Origin: Atlantibacter sp. RC6
Lineage (GTDB): Bacteria > Pseudomonadota > Gammaproteobacteria > Enterobacterales > Enterobacteriaceae
DNA: 64,000 nt
Direction: 5' to 3'
NCBI RefSeq assembly: GCF_014193285.1
Contig: NZ_JACHZE010000003.1
Coordinates: forward strand, 1 to 64,000
Positions 7,682 through 16,452 of this stretch are shown piece by piece. How positions within the stretch are numbered: position 1 is the first letter of the stretch; every line of letters starts with the position of its first letter. The translations under genes were made by a program, and so were the position numbers. The notes under the pieces were generated by a model. It did not search any database. It saw only the letters and a list, made by a program, of their open reading frames with translations, and was not told the origin of the DNA.

Positions 7682-10107
7682 CAGCGGCCTCCTTTGGCCA
7701 TATTCCAGACTGCACCGCCCGGCGAAATGTCCCGGCTAATCAGTTCGCGGTAGCGTCGATCGACATAATTACCCACCTCACGCCCGAACTGTTCATAGCC
7801 GCCAGTCGCCTGGCTTTGCGTGTTTCCGTTGCTATCTATATGGATATTGACCTGTGGCGCTCCGCCACCCGCCGGCGCGACGCCACCATTTCCCACAGCA
7901 CGCACACCAAGCGAACCATCGGCGGCGCGGGTCAGCGGCATGATTGCCTCCGGCCCGGCCTCTCCCATCAGTCCAGCGCCTTTGGCGAACGCAAACAGCG
8001 TCGGAGAACTGACAACGGAATTACTGTACTGGCTGAGATCGGCGGAAGAGTAAACACCGCCTCTGGCGTTGAACTGAAGGGTGGAACCGTAAGACTGAAG
8101 CGCGGTACCGGAGCTGGCAGAGGACGCTGCGCCGCCAAACAATGAACCGACAGAGCTGGCCGCGTTTGCGATCATCATGTTCACCATCACCTGTTCGATG
8201 ATTTTCAGAACGCTGATGCCCCAGTCTTTCCAGCTCGCTTTGTTGCCGTTGAGCATGTCGACGATGTTACTGCTGATTCCGGATAGCGCGCTCTGCATGG
8301 CGTCAGCCGCCAGCGTTGCATAGTTCGTGGAGTCATCCACCCAGTCGGCGAGCCCGTCCCGCGCGCCGGTTACCCAGTCAGCCTGCAGCGCATCAATTTG
8401 TTTGTAGTAATCCTCCTGGATTTCCAGCCTTTCAGCCTGGGCATCTTTCAAAGCCTGCGTTTCGCGGTCATAAACCGTCTGGCTGATATCACCGGCCTGA
8501 TACTGCTTTTGCAGCTCCCGCTGCTGGTCAAGGTAGTCGCGCTCAATACCCAGCCGTTCACGGAGCCGTTCTCGCTGTCTGTTGCCAAGTCCGGCCCCCT
8601 GAATATCGACGCTCAGATCCGCTCGCGCATTATCGTTCTGCGCCTGCAGGCCAGCGACAAACGCTGCCACCTTCGCGTTTTCTTCATTGGCTTTTTTCAG
8701 CTGGTTCAGGCGGTCCACTTCCTGCGCCAGCTGCTGAAGCCGGACTTTTTGCGCGTCATTAATTCCGGTGAGTTTTCCCTCCGCCAGATCGAACTGAAGT
8801 TTCTGTTGCTCGGTCACCTCCGCCGTTTTTTTGCCGGTGGTGTCGATAAGGGCGATCTGGCGCAGGTAACCCAGCTCCATGGATTTGAACGCGCTTTCCA
8901 GCTTTTTGGCACTGGCATCAGGTGTCACCTTGCCATTGGACTCGCCCGGTGCAAGTGAGTAGTCACCCGTTCCGGTAACGGGCAATGTTGCTGAAGAAAT
9001 GACAGGTGCCGCCCCGGCAATAGACTTCAGGCGCGTACGCTGCGCCAGCAATTCATTCAGCTCTTTCTGCTTCCCTTCCGTATCCATACCAATACGGTTA
9101 ACACCCGCCAGGAAGCCTTTGTCGTTAAGGTCAGCCTCAAGATTTCTGATCCGCCGTTCAACTTCAAACAGCGAGGCATTAGCGGAGAGCTTTTGCCCGC
9201 CCTGGTAATTATCAATAAGGTTACCCAGCGCTGACGCCGCTTTGCCCAGCCAGCCAACAAGAGAAGCAATACCACCGACCATTTCCGCCAGGCCCTGAAG
9301 CACTTTGGGATCGGTGAATACTGCCCGCAGATCTCCCAGTCCGGCCTGAAGAGGCGAAAGGTCCACACGGGCAAGGCCAGTGGCAATTTCCAGTTTCAGT
9401 CCCTGCGCCTGTGTCTCCATGTCCTCAAAAAGGGAGTTTACCTTCACCAGGTCATCGATGGATTTCGGATCCGGCGCTACGCCATATTCCCGCGACAGCT
9501 TAAGAAACTGCTGAAGCTTCTGGCTGTTGTTATCAAAAAGCGGTAGCAATTTTGACAGGTCATTGCCCAGGCTTTCGAGGATGGTGATCTTCTCAGCGTT
9601 GGTACCCACTTTTTCCAGCGCACCGGCAATCGCCAGTAACTGTTTATCAGGCGTTTCCGTTGAAAGCTTCTTCGCAGAAAGACCCAGCGCATTCAGCGCA
9701 TCAACGGCTTCACCCGACTGGTTAAGTACCGCATCACCAATTTTGTCGCCAATGTCCTTGAAAATATCCGCCATCTGCTCGCCTGACACGCCCGCTTTCT
9801 GCGAGGCGAACTGCCAGGCCAGCAGGTCCTGGGTGGACATGCGCAGGGATTTTGCGAGCCGGTCGCTTTCGGCGATCTGCTTTGAGGTGGTTTTTAACAG
9901 GTTGATACCCGCCACGCCTGCAGATACTGCCGCCGCTGCGGCGATGGTCGCCATTGACCCCAGCGCGGCACCGGCAAGCCGGACATCCTGCTGGACCCGG
10001 CGCCGCCAGCTTTCGGACTGACGCTCCGCGCGGTTAAGTCCTGCAGCAAAGCCACCGATATTGGCAATCAGGTCAATGGTCAGGGTTCCAAGCGATCTGG
10101 CTGCCAT
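7681..10107 (-). CDS. H: Tape measure protein gpH
   Basis: An 808-residue protein. Its length sets the tail length and it is ejected with the DNA; lambda gpH is 853 residues, so the predicted tail is slightly shorter. The N-terminal part (residues 1-120) has the lambda-type domain with a hydrophobic helix (AALGSMATIAAAAAVSAGVAG). Long heptad-like helical stretches follow near residues 420-560. The C-terminus carries alanine/serine-rich hydrophobic segments (MIANAASSVGSLFGGAASSAS). It lies directly downstream of G/GT, the usual order. Confidence 0.95.
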   Translation of the reverse strand: MAARSLGTLTIDLIANIGGFAAGLNRAERQSESWRRRVQQDVRLAGAALGSMATIAAAAAVSAGVAGINLLKTTSKQIAESDRLAKSLRMSTQDLLAWQFASQKAGVSGEQMADIFKDIGDKIGDAVLNQSGEAVDALNALGLSAKKLSTETPDKQLLAIAGALEKVGTNAEKITILESLGNDLSKLLPLFDNNSQKLQQFLKLSREYGVAPDPKSIDDLVKVNSLFEDMETQAQGLKLEIATGLARVDLSPLQAGLGDLRAVFTDPKVLQGLAEMVGGIASLVGWLGKAASALGNLIDNYQGGQKLSANASLFEVERRIRNLEADLNDKGFLAGVNRIGMDTEGKQKELNELLAQRTRLKSIAGAAPVISSATLPVTGTGDYSLAPGESNGKVTPDASAKKLESAFKSMELGYLRQIALIDTTGKKTAEVTEQQKLQFDLAEGKLTGINDAQKVRLQQLAQEVDRLNQLKKANEENAKVAAFVAGLQAQNDNARADLSVDIQGAGLGNRQRERLRERLGIERDYLDQQRELQKQYQAGDISQTVYDRETQALKDAQAERLEIQEDYYKQIDALQADWVTGARDGLADWVDDSTNYATLAADAMQSALSGISSNIVDMLNGNKASWKDWGISVLKIIEQVMVNMMIANAASSVGSLFGGAASSASSGTALQSYGSTLQFNARGGVYSSADLSQYSNSVVSSPTLFAFAKGAGLMGEAGPEAIMPLTRAADGSLGVRAVGNGGVAPAGGGAPQVNIHIDSNGNTQSQATGGYEQFGREVGNYVDRRYRELISRDISPGGAVWNMAKGGR

Positions 10108-10124
10108 ACCGTCTCCGTGAGTGT

Positions 10125-10445
10125 TTAAGACCAGGTCCGCATGGCCTCATCAAGCGTGACGGGGCCAGTGGTGGTCGGTGTTTTCGTAAAGTGCAGGGTG
10201 AAATCCGTGACGCTGAAAGGCGGCGTATCTTTGCCACGGTTCACGTTGGCAATGGTGCTGGAGACCAGCCCGGCGGCCCATTCCGTACGCAGCATCGGGT
10301 TAAGACTCCCGTAACGCTCACGGTATTTCACCCAGATCTGGAATTCCCGGAAACTCAGGACTTCCTGAGCCTGCGCGATGGTTTGCCCGCCGATACCGTT
10401 GAGGACGAGCTCGCACCAGAATTCATCGTCGGCGCTGAGTTCATC
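10125..10445 (-). CDS. T: gpT extension of the frameshifted gpGT tail assembly chaperone
   Basis: This frame has no good start of its own. After a -1 shift at the slippery site 10445-10451 the reading continues DELSADDEFWCELVLNG and ends at 10125, adding 106 residues to the 113 residues of G before the slip. That gives a gpGT of about 219 residues. In lambda the T domain recruits the major tail protein while the G part coats the tape measure. A GTG near 10331 is in frame but internal. Confidence 0.85.
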   Translation of the reverse strand, partial: DELSADDEFWCELVLNGIGGQTIAQAQEVLSFREFQIWVKYRERYGSLNPMLRTEWAAGLVSSTIANVNRGKDTPPFSVTDFTLHFTKTPTTTGPVTLDEAMRTWS

Positions 10446-10783
10446 TTTCCCAGATCGTTAACCTCCTGGATAGCCACCAGCAGGGCAATGGTCAGCGCGC
10501 CATCCAGCGCGCCGCGCTCCGGGTCCGCCTCACCGGTAATATCCGCTGGCGTGAAGACAGGCTTGCCGTTCTCATCGCAGACGGATGCGGCGATCCGCCC
10601 CGCCACACCGTCCACGCGCCCGTTTGCCGCCATCACGTCCGTCATGGCCGAGTGGTAGCCCAGCGGGCGGATATAGACAGTGGCGCTGAATTCTTCTTCG
10701 CCCTGCCGCCAGGTAATTTCTTTTTCCACCGGGCGGCCGGTGAATGCCCCGGCCTCTTTCAGTGAATCGAGTGTCAGTTTCAT
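10355..10783 (-). CDS. G: Tail assembly chaperone gpG
   Basis: A 142-residue protein in the place and size of lambda gpG (140). It coats the tape measure protein during tail assembly and is absent from the virion. Its ATG overlaps the stop of the major tail protein (TAATG). Codons 111-113 (LGK) carry the slippery heptamer. Without the shift, translation continues in frame 0 for 29 low-complexity residues rich in serine. Confidence 0.9.
   Translation of the reverse strand: MKLTLDSLKEAGAFTGRPVEKEITWRQGEEEFSATVYIRPLGYHSAMTDVMAANGRVDGVAGRIAASVCDENGKPVFTPADITGEADPERGALDGALTIALLVAIQEVNDLGKMNSAPTMNSGASSSSTVSAGKPSRRLRKS
10445..10451 (-). promoter_or_regulatory. Programmed -1 ribosomal frameshift site (GGGAAAG)
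   Basis: On the minus strand the heptamer GGGAAAG is in the phase G GGA AAG at the end of gpG, identical to the lambda G/T slippery sequence. A -1 slip joins G to the T frame without meeting a stop codon. Confidence 0.9.
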
Positions 10784-11274
10784 TAATCGCTCGCTTTAGG
10801 TACCCAGACCGACGCGCCGGAACGCTGGATGGTGGCGGAAGTGGTCACCACCGTGTTGGCGGAGAAGTCGAAGGGGAAGTCAGAGACATAGCCACGAAAA
10901 ACAAACCAGGTGCGGCTGTCCGGCAGCGTCAGCCCATCCACTGCGCCCGCTGCGCCCTGTGCGGCAGCCGTCGGTGATGCAGTGCCGTCAGACCAGCCCA
11001 CGGCAAACGTCAGCTCTTCGTGGTCGTCAGAGTTTGCCAGGTTGTGCAGCATGATATGGCTGGCGTTTTCCGGGTCAGCATTCAGGCCCACCGTGGCCTG
11101 GCCGGGCGTGCGCAGGCCGACCTTATAGGTGCGGCTGTTCCGCTCGGAAAGACAGGTGTCTTCAATCTGATCCGCCGGGTTTCCGCCCGGTGAAAAACTG
11201 GTGATACATTCGATTTCACTTACCGCGCCCTGGGCGAGCACAAAAAACTGAGTGCCTTGCGTCAGTACAGACAT
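10783..11274 (-). CDS. V: Major tail tube protein gpV-like
   Basis: A 163-residue protein that forms the stacked hexamers of the tail tube. The start is ATG 11274, preceded by GGAGAAACCC; the upstream in-frame codons run through a terminator hairpin and lack a ribosome site. It lies between the tail terminator and G/GT genes. It lacks the extra C-terminal Ig-like domain of lambda gpV (246 residues), closer to HK97-type tube proteins. Confidence 0.85.
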   Translation of the reverse strand: MSVLTQGTQFFVLAQGAVSEIECITSFSPGGNPADQIEDTCLSERNSRTYKVGLRTPGQATVGLNADPENASHIMLHNLANSDDHEELTFAVGWSDGTASPTAAAQGAAGAVDGLTLPDSRTWFVFRGYVSDFPFDFSANTVVTTSATIQRSGASVWVPKASD

Positions 11275-11290
11275 GGGTTTCTCCGTGCAT

Positions 11291-11313
11291 AAAAAAACCG
11301 GCACAGGGCCGGT
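11291..11313 (-). terminator. Intrinsic terminator between tail terminator gene and tube gene
   Basis: Minus-strand hairpin ACCGGC-CCTGT-GCCGGT followed by seven T, between the stop at 11323 and the tube protein start. Confidence 0.7.
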
Positions 11314-11322
11314 ATTGTGGGG

Positions 11323-11688
11323 TTATCGCTTCACTATCCAGTCGACATCGAAGGAGTAGCGGTAGCGCCTGGTTTCGGGGTCTCTTTCCTGTCCGCCCCA
11401 GCGCGTGATATGCGCGTGCGGTTCAATGGCATCCCGCAGCGCGGTGGCCACGGCAATCACTTCATCCGGGGTATCTGCCCAGGCATCAACCTGTAGCGCC
11501 CAGGTATCCGCATCCGGGCGCTGGCCGAGATAGTTCTCCGGCGCGCCGCTCACGTTCTGCCAGACGACATAGGGGTAGATGACGTTATCGTCCTGCTGCC
11601 CGAACGGGTAAAGCCGCACCGGCGAATCGCCAATCAGCGCCCGTACCGCCGGACTGGATGCACAGACGGAAAACAGAGGTGCAATCAC
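11323..11688 (-). CDS. Tail terminator/completion protein (gpU-like, DUF3168)
   Basis: A 121-residue protein with the DUF3168 pattern (VRLYPFGQQDDNVIYPYVVWQ near residue 25 and a DTWALQVDAWAD strand near residue 60). Family members cap the tail tube and form the interface with the head. It overlaps the previous gene by 4 bases. Lambda gpU is its functional counterpart; sequence resemblance is rather to the HK97-type version. Confidence 0.8.
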   Translation of the reverse strand: MIAPLFSVCASSPAVRALIGDSPVRLYPFGQQDDNVIYPYVVWQNVSGAPENYLGQRPDADTWALQVDAWADTPDEVIAVATALRDAIEPHAHITRWGGQERDPETRRYRYSFDVDWIVKR

Positions 11689-12170
11689 GATCCGCCTCCG
11701 TTTCGCCGCGCACGCCGCAGCGCCCGGTCGATGCTTTTTTCATATTCGGTGGTGAACGTGGCGATCACCTCCTGCATGCGTGATGTTGCCGCTGCGCGTA
11801 CCAGGGGCTTCGGCGACATTTTTTCGGTACCAAACTCCAGCAGACGCCAGTGCGGCGTGGGTGCATCCGCAGCGAGGCTGGGATTCTTTTTAAGCTTCGC
11901 GCCCTGCAGGATGCCTATTCTGAAGCCGGGGTTACCGGTCTGTTTAAACAGCCTGCCGTTCCAGCGCAGCGCCGCGTTATCCGCAATGCTTCGGGCCGTT
12001 TGCGGATCATCAAGGCGCAGGGCATTGGCCTTAATCTGGTTCACAATAACGTTACCGGCCTTGCGCAGCGCCGCGCGCCCGCCCTTTCGCTTGAGGTCGT
12101 AATTCACCTCGTTGAGCTTCTGCTTCAGCGACTCAATACCGGTGATCTGAACTTCAATACCGTCAGCCAT
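11685..12170 (-). CDS. HK97 gp10-family tail component
   Basis: A 161-residue basic protein. The segment VQITGIESLKQKLNEVNYDLKRKGGRAALRK is typical of the HK97 gp10/minor tail Z family, which acts at the head-tail joining step. It overlaps both neighbours by a few bases, as expected in the connector block. Confidence 0.8.
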   Translation of the reverse strand: MADGIEVQITGIESLKQKLNEVNYDLKRKGGRAALRKAGNVIVNQIKANALRLDDPQTARSIADNAALRWNGRLFKQTGNPGFRIGILQGAKLKKNPSLAADAPTPHWRLLEFGTEKMSPKPLVRAAATSRMQEVIATFTTEYEKSIDRALRRARRNGGGS

Positions 12171-12495
12171 CGTTTATCCCCCGTGAGCATGGCAGGGTCA
12201 GGTATTCCCGGCCGCTTTTGTCATCCTCCAGCACACCGGTGATGTCGTAGATCCGCCCGCGATGTACGATACGGTGTTTATCCGTGACATCATCACGCCA
12301 GCGGATGGTGATGCGCGTGGTGACTTCATTCTGCCCGGCCTGCGCCGCCACAAAGTCGCGCGCTGAAAGGTCGGTGACATTCGCCCACAGCTCAGCCACA
12401 TCCGCCCAGCCGTTGACGATCGCGCCGGTGGTCGGGCTCTGCGTTTTAACAGGCTTCTGCAGTGTTACCCGCTTGTTCAGTTTTCCTGCCTGCAT
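12163..12495 (-). CDS. Head closure / head-tail joining protein (SPP1 gp16 fold family)
   Basis: A 110-residue protein. It starts MQAGKLNKRVTLQKPV and contains the WADVAELWANV and ARDFVAAQ motifs of the phage head-tail adaptor family. It would form the stopper ring beneath the connector. It overlaps the gp10-like gene by 8 bases. Confidence 0.82.
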   Translation of the reverse strand: MQAGKLNKRVTLQKPVKTQSPTTGAIVNGWADVAELWANVTDLSARDFVAAQAGQNEVTTRITIRWRDDVTDKHRIVHRGRIYDITGVLEDDKSGREYLTLPCSRGINDG

Positions 12496-12497
12496 GG

Positions 12498-12698
12498 TTA
12501 CCCCCGGGGCTTTCCGCTCAGATAGGTCTGCGGCATTACCCCGTCGTCACCCTCATCATCGACCATCGACTGGTAAATCACGGCGACCAGGGCTTCATTT
12601 GACTCCGCCAGGCGGTTTATCGCGGCGGTCTGTTCCATCTGCGCTTTCGCCTGTGCCTCCAGCGCTTTCAGCAGTTCGTTTACCTGTTGCTCGTTCAT
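12498..12698 (-). CDS. Small hypothetical protein in the connector block
   Basis: About 66 residues from ATG 12698 (ATG 12704 also possible). It is mainly helical with alternating charged and alanine residues, and an acidic segment (DDEGDDG) near the C-terminus. No family is recognised. It lies 2 bases upstream of the head closure gene, so it is probably co-translated. The lack of a strong ribosome site lowers confidence. Confidence 0.5.
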   Translation of the reverse strand: MNEQQVNELLKALEAQAKAQMEQTAAINRLAESNEALVAVIYQSMVDDEGDDGVMPQTYLSGKPRG

Positions 12699-12758
12699 AG
12701 GCAATAGCCATCCATTTTTTCAGCCACTCGCGGCGGCGTTCGCAACCTGAGCAGGCCA

Positions 12759-13064
12759 TCAGTGCCACCGCCGGTGTCGTATCAGCAGCGCTTCAACACC
12801 CAGGGGTGTTTCCGTAAGGCTTGAGGCAGCTGCTTCGCGGTTGGCGTACCAGTGACCAATAAGGAGGAGCATTGCCGCCCATATGCCGGAAGTAAAAAGA
12901 ACCTCACGGGGAGGTTCTTCATCATCAGAAGCCGGTGTCAGCGATTCCACCAGTGCGCCGTCGCAAAACTTTTCGACATAATCGACAGCCGCAGCGGTAT
13001 AGGCCGCAATAAGCGCATCTTCAGTGTTGCCATCAACCCTCAGGTGCGTCTTTATCAGTGTCAT
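12759..13064 (-). CDS. Head-tail connector protein (HK97 gp6-like)
   Basis: About 101 residues if the start is ATG 13064 (MTLIKTHLRVDGN), which fits HK97 gp6 length (108) and has a GGAA element upstream. A longer reading to 13151 would overlap the previous gene by over 100 bases. The sequence DALIAAYTAAAVDYVEKFCD is typical of gp6-family proteins, which form the ring below the portal. Confidence 0.8.
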   Translation of the reverse strand: MTLIKTHLRVDGNTEDALIAAYTAAAVDYVEKFCDGALVESLTPASDDEEPPREVLFTSGIWAAMLLLIGHWYANREAAASSLTETPLGVEALLIRHRRWH

Positions 13065-13275
13065 CTGTTCCGCGCTTATTTCCACCTTTACCTCCGGTTT
13101 TGGCTTTTGCAGGCTGCTCAGGATCGGAGGTTTTCGCCTTTTCGGGCTCAACCTCTTCTGCCAGTTGCAGTTTCACCAGCGCTTCGCCGATTTCTTTCTT
13201 CACCACGCGGGTTTCGCCCTGGGATACCGTCCCCAGGTGATAATGCGAGAACATACGGAGAGCTTTAATTTTCAT
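13033..13275 (-). CDS. Hypothetical protein between capsid and gp6-like genes
   Basis: An 80-residue protein. The first 45 residues look folded (MKIKALRMFSHYHLGTVSQG), the rest is lysine/glutamate/proline-rich and probably disordered. It occupies the position of small head proteins found after the capsid gene in HK97-like phages. No function is recognised. Confidence 0.6.
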   Translation of the reverse strand: MKIKALRMFSHYHLGTVSQGETRVVKKEIGEALVKLQLAEEVEPEKAKTSDPEQPAKAKTGGKGGNKRGTDDTDKDAPEG

Positions 13276-13311
13276 GCGTTAAACGCGGCCATTGCTGACC
13301 GCGCCCTTCTG

Positions 13312-14475
13312 TTATGCGCCGGAGGAAACCGCAATGTCACCGGTGACGATGGCTGCGGGACGGTAGTGCGCCAGCGCCAGGCGCTCTTCGCACAGGATGG
13401 TCAGCATGTTTTTCACGAAGTTATCGCGATCCTGGTTGCTGATCTCAATGGTGGCATCCATGCGATCCCACACCTGAGACGCCAGGCCAAACGCGCCAAC
13501 GGTGAATTTGCCTGCCGTCTGCGCCGTGGTCGACACCACCGGCAGACCCCAGAGCACTTTCGAAGCAAACGCCTGCGGGCCGCCAAGAATGTAGTTCCCG
13601 TTAGCGTCTTTCAGCAGCGCGATGCGGTGCCAGTCCGCCGGGTTCAGAATGATGCCGTCGGCTTCGAACTCACTCAGCGATACCTGATAGATGGCATGCG
13701 CCAGAACATCAGCACCGGTATCCCCGGTCGCGTTGAGTGCAGTTTCGTAGTCGTTCGCCACCACATTCAGCCCCTGCAGGTTATCGCCGGTGCCATCCCC
13801 GTTCAGCATCTGGTTCTCTTCCACCAGCGCCAGACCGTACATCATGCGGGAGTTGATGTAGGACTGCAGCGCCGGGGCATCATCCATGATCTGGCGCGAT
13901 GCCTGGATCCAGTGAGCAATGGTTTTAACGTTCGCCGTTTCTTTGGTGAACGTGATGTTGCTCTCTGGTTTCAGGGTGCCTTCAGCAACCGGCGCGGCAG
14001 CGTTGGTGAACACATTCTCGCGAACATATTCCAGCGCGTTACTGGTGATGCGCCCCTGCGCCAGCAGGTCACGCACGGTCAGACGGCGCAGGCCCGGCAT
14101 CAGGATGCCCGGTTGCTGCTGGGGCAGAACCAGTGCGCCGGCGGAGTTGGCGCCAGACCCGATCGCTTTATCAAAGCTGGTGACTTTCGCTTTGGTGCGG
14201 GAGCCGTCCCAGCCTTTCATCAGGTCTTCGGACACGCGCTCTGCGAAGGACTTCTGTGCAGTCTGCTCGGGTGAGTTGCCAGCCAGCTTCTGTTCAAGAT
14301 CGAACAGCCGGGTGCCGGTGGTCTTCAGTTCGTCCTGGGCTTTTGCCAGGTCGGCCTGAAGCTGTTTGTTGATTTCGCCGTTCTGGTTGATGGATTTACG
14401 CTGTTCTTCGATGAGCTCCTTTACTTCTTTCTGGGAGTTCTCGATCGCTTTTTCCAGTACAGATAATTCAGACAT
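13312..14475 (-). CDS. HK97-type major capsid protein, with crosslinking residues
   Basis: A 387-residue protein closely similar to HK97 gp5 (385). Residues 1-103 form the helical delta scaffolding domain, and residue 103 is Lys, the HK97 cleavage position, followed by AIGSGANSAG. By counting, Lys169, Asn356 and Glu363 stand at the exact numbers of the HK97 isopeptide crosslink (Lys and Asn joined, Glu catalytic). Motifs MPGLRRLT, RDLLAQGR, SNALEYVRE and LNGDGTGDNL are all present. It lies directly downstream of the protease gene. Confidence 0.97.
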   Translation of the reverse strand: MSELSVLEKAIENSQKEVKELIEEQRKSINQNGEINKQLQADLAKAQDELKTTGTRLFDLEQKLAGNSPEQTAQKSFAERVSEDLMKGWDGSRTKAKVTSFDKAIGSGANSAGALVLPQQQPGILMPGLRRLTVRDLLAQGRITSNALEYVRENVFTNAAAPVAEGTLKPESNITFTKETANVKTIAHWIQASRQIMDDAPALQSYINSRMMYGLALVEENQMLNGDGTGDNLQGLNVVANDYETALNATGDTGADVLAHAIYQVSLSEFEADGIILNPADWHRIALLKDANGNYILGGPQAFASKVLWGLPVVSTTAQTAGKFTVGAFGLASQVWDRMDATIEISNQDRDNFVKNMLTILCEERLALAHYRPAAIVTGDIAVSSGA

Positions 14476-14486
14476 GTGTTACTCCG

Positions 14487-15155
14487 TTAATGCGTCCGCA
14501 GGTTAGCGGCAAATGAGGTAATGCGCTGTGCCAGCGCGTCAATGTCGCCGCTGCCGAACTCGCTTCGGCCTGCGGACTTAACACGGGCGATAAACACCTG
14601 TGCTTCAGAGCGCGAAAGCCCGACTGAATCCCTCAGCCAGGCCTCTGCGTCACGAATGGTTTTAATGCCGTCGATACTCTTCATGGCGGTTACACCCGCC
14701 AGCTCGTTGGCCGGGAAAGTGCAGACACTGATTTCCCGCAGGTAAGAAATGTTTTTGAAGATGAGGCCGGACGAGCCGACGGTGTAATCATCGGGTCCGA
14801 CGGAAAAACCCACCGACATGCCTTCGACGGTGCCGTGCTGCATGGCTGCCTTAAGGTCTTCAGCCAGGCTTAACCCGGGAGTGAGTTGCCCTCGGACGTA
14901 AAGCCCCTTTTCGTCTTCATGCATCGCATCCCATTTACCTACCGGGATAGCACGGGTCTGGTGATTAAAGAACATCGCCACTTTTCGGCTCTGGTTTGTC
15001 ACCACACCTGCGAACGCGCCAGGCAAAATAATGTCGCCATCGGCGTCGGTGTTATTGAACACCGACGCATACCCCTCAAACGTGCCTTTGCTGCCATCGC
15101 CGGTAAACTTGATTTCGGTCTGGTCGAATGCCAGCGTCTTATGAATATCAGGCAT
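14487..15155 (-). CDS. Prohead maturation protease (HK97 gp4-like serine protease)
   Basis: The start is ATG 15155, which has GGGGG upstream; ATG 15167 lacks a ribosome site. The 222-residue protein matches HK97 gp4 in length. The herpesvirus-like protease signature is visible: the His-containing strand MFFNHQTRAIPVGKW and the Ser motif EGMSVGFSV. It cleaves the capsid delta domain and then itself. It lies between portal and capsid genes. Confidence 0.92.
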   Translation of the reverse strand: MPDIHKTLAFDQTEIKFTGDGSKGTFEGYASVFNNTDADGDIILPGAFAGVVTNQSRKVAMFFNHQTRAIPVGKWDAMHEDEKGLYVRGQLTPGLSLAEDLKAAMQHGTVEGMSVGFSVGPDDYTVGSSGLIFKNISYLREISVCTFPANELAGVTAMKSIDGIKTIRDAEAWLRDSVGLSRSEAQVFIARVKSAGRSEFGSGDIDALAQRITSFAANLRTH

Positions 15156-15167
15156 TGAAGCCCCCAT

Positions 15168-15195
15168 AAAAATTAAGCCCCTCCAGTGAGGGGCC
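15168..15195 (-). terminator. Terminator-like hairpin overlapping the portal gene end
   Basis: Minus-strand hairpin GCCCCTC-ACTG-GAGGGGC followed by TTAATTTTT. The stem lies in the last portal codons and before the protease start. Confidence 0.55.
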
Positions 15196-16450
15196 TTGTG
15201 TTTGTTCCAAGATCGGTGATCGGTATGTTCTGCGACTGGCGTGTCGCAACGTCACCACCGGGTAGCGGCGGAAGGTTATCGAGCCTGCGTACTTCATTAA
15301 CAGTGCGTATGCCAGTGTTAACCATGATTTGCATAAATGATGCCCGGCTTGTGGAGTCGCCCCGCAGCAGCCCGTCAAGGTTATGCTCAGCGTGAATAAC
15401 GCCCTGCTCAGATTCTTTTACCAGCCAGCGTTCAATGCTGTACTCCCACCGGTCAAGGTAGGGCTTAAGGGTGTACTGAAGAAAACCGAGATTTTGCTGC
15501 TCAATGCCGCTGCCCCATGATGTGGTTTTCTCAACATCCCCCACCAGGTGCGGCGGTACGCCGTAAAAGCGCGCCAGTTCGGCGACCTGGAACTTTCGCG
15601 CAGCCAGAATTTCAGAGTCCTGAGGTGAAACACCGATAGCCTGAGTCGTAAAACCGCTCTCAAGGATCCACAGTCGTTTTTTAACCGGTCCGCCCGCAAT
15701 CTCTTTGAAGTTTTCCTCGAGCTGCCCGCGCTGCTCTTTGGTCAGAACTTTGCCGTCGGTCATCAGTATCTGCGGGGATTTCGCGCCGTTCGCAAAGAAT
15801 TCACGCTGGTTGTCTTCCATGGCAATGGCGACACCCGCTGACTTCGCGCTGAACGCCAGCGGGGAGAGTCCGGTCAGGCCGTTAAAACCAAATCCCTTAA
15901 GATGAAAGATTTCTTTCTGGGAAAAGTCAGCATATTCAGTATCGCGCCGGTAACGGTATATGATGTTTTTACCGTTATCGCTGAGCCGCACCTCCATGTT
16001 GGCGCTCATAAGCGGCACCATGCTTATCACGTCGCCTACACTGTTTCTCTCGACATGCGCATAAGCGTTGCCGTAGGCGCAAAGCTGCATGGTCATAGCT
16101 TCACGAAACTCAAGCGCGGTCATAAAGTTGTTGGGACGGAAGCGTAGCAGCTTTGCCAGGGGATGAGTGCCTGCTACTTTCTTTCGCTGATCGTCTCTGG
16201 TCTCGTAGACATCGAGGGGTAACGATGCAGTAACGGTTGAAATGAGCCTGATACAGGCCCACACCGTGCTGATTTGCATGTTGCGCTCATCAGTGACGAC
16301 GGAATCACCAACCACACCGTGCGCAGAAGTACCTGCCATCTGAGAGCCCTTATCCGGCGTGACCAGCCGTCCGCCGGTCAGGATAGAGGCCATGCGCGCC
16401 CAGAATGGCGATCGTGTCCGCAGGTCAATGCTGTAATCGGTATCTGCCAT
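15173..16450 (-). CDS. Portal protein (HK97 family)
   Basis: A 425-residue protein of the HK97 portal family. It forms the dodecameric ring for DNA entry and exit. Motifs include CIRLISTVTASLPLDVYE near residue 70 and FGVPPHL-type FYGVPPHLVGDVEKTTSWGSGIEQQ near residue 300, where the family is most conserved. It lies directly downstream of the large terminase gene. Confidence 0.95.
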   Translation of the reverse strand: MADTDYSIDLRTRSPFWARMASILTGGRLVTPDKGSQMAGTSAHGVVGDSVVTDERNMQISTVWACIRLISTVTASLPLDVYETRDDQRKKVAGTHPLAKLLRFRPNNFMTALEFREAMTMQLCAYGNAYAHVERNSVGDVISMVPLMSANMEVRLSDNGKNIIYRYRRDTEYADFSQKEIFHLKGFGFNGLTGLSPLAFSAKSAGVAIAMEDNQREFFANGAKSPQILMTDGKVLTKEQRGQLEENFKEIAGGPVKKRLWILESGFTTQAIGVSPQDSEILAARKFQVAELARFYGVPPHLVGDVEKTTSWGSGIEQQNLGFLQYTLKPYLDRWEYSIERWLVKESEQGVIHAEHNLDGLLRGDSTSRASFMQIMVNTGIRTVNEVRRLDNLPPLPGGDVATRQSQNIPITDLGTNTRPLTGGA

Positions 16451-16452
16451 TT

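Noticed and set aside
13024..14274. 416-codon open frame on the plus strand opposite the capsid gene
   Set aside because: It is fully antisense to the strongly conserved HK97-type capsid gene and has no ribosome site or recognisable domain; GC-rich codon bias gives such shadows.
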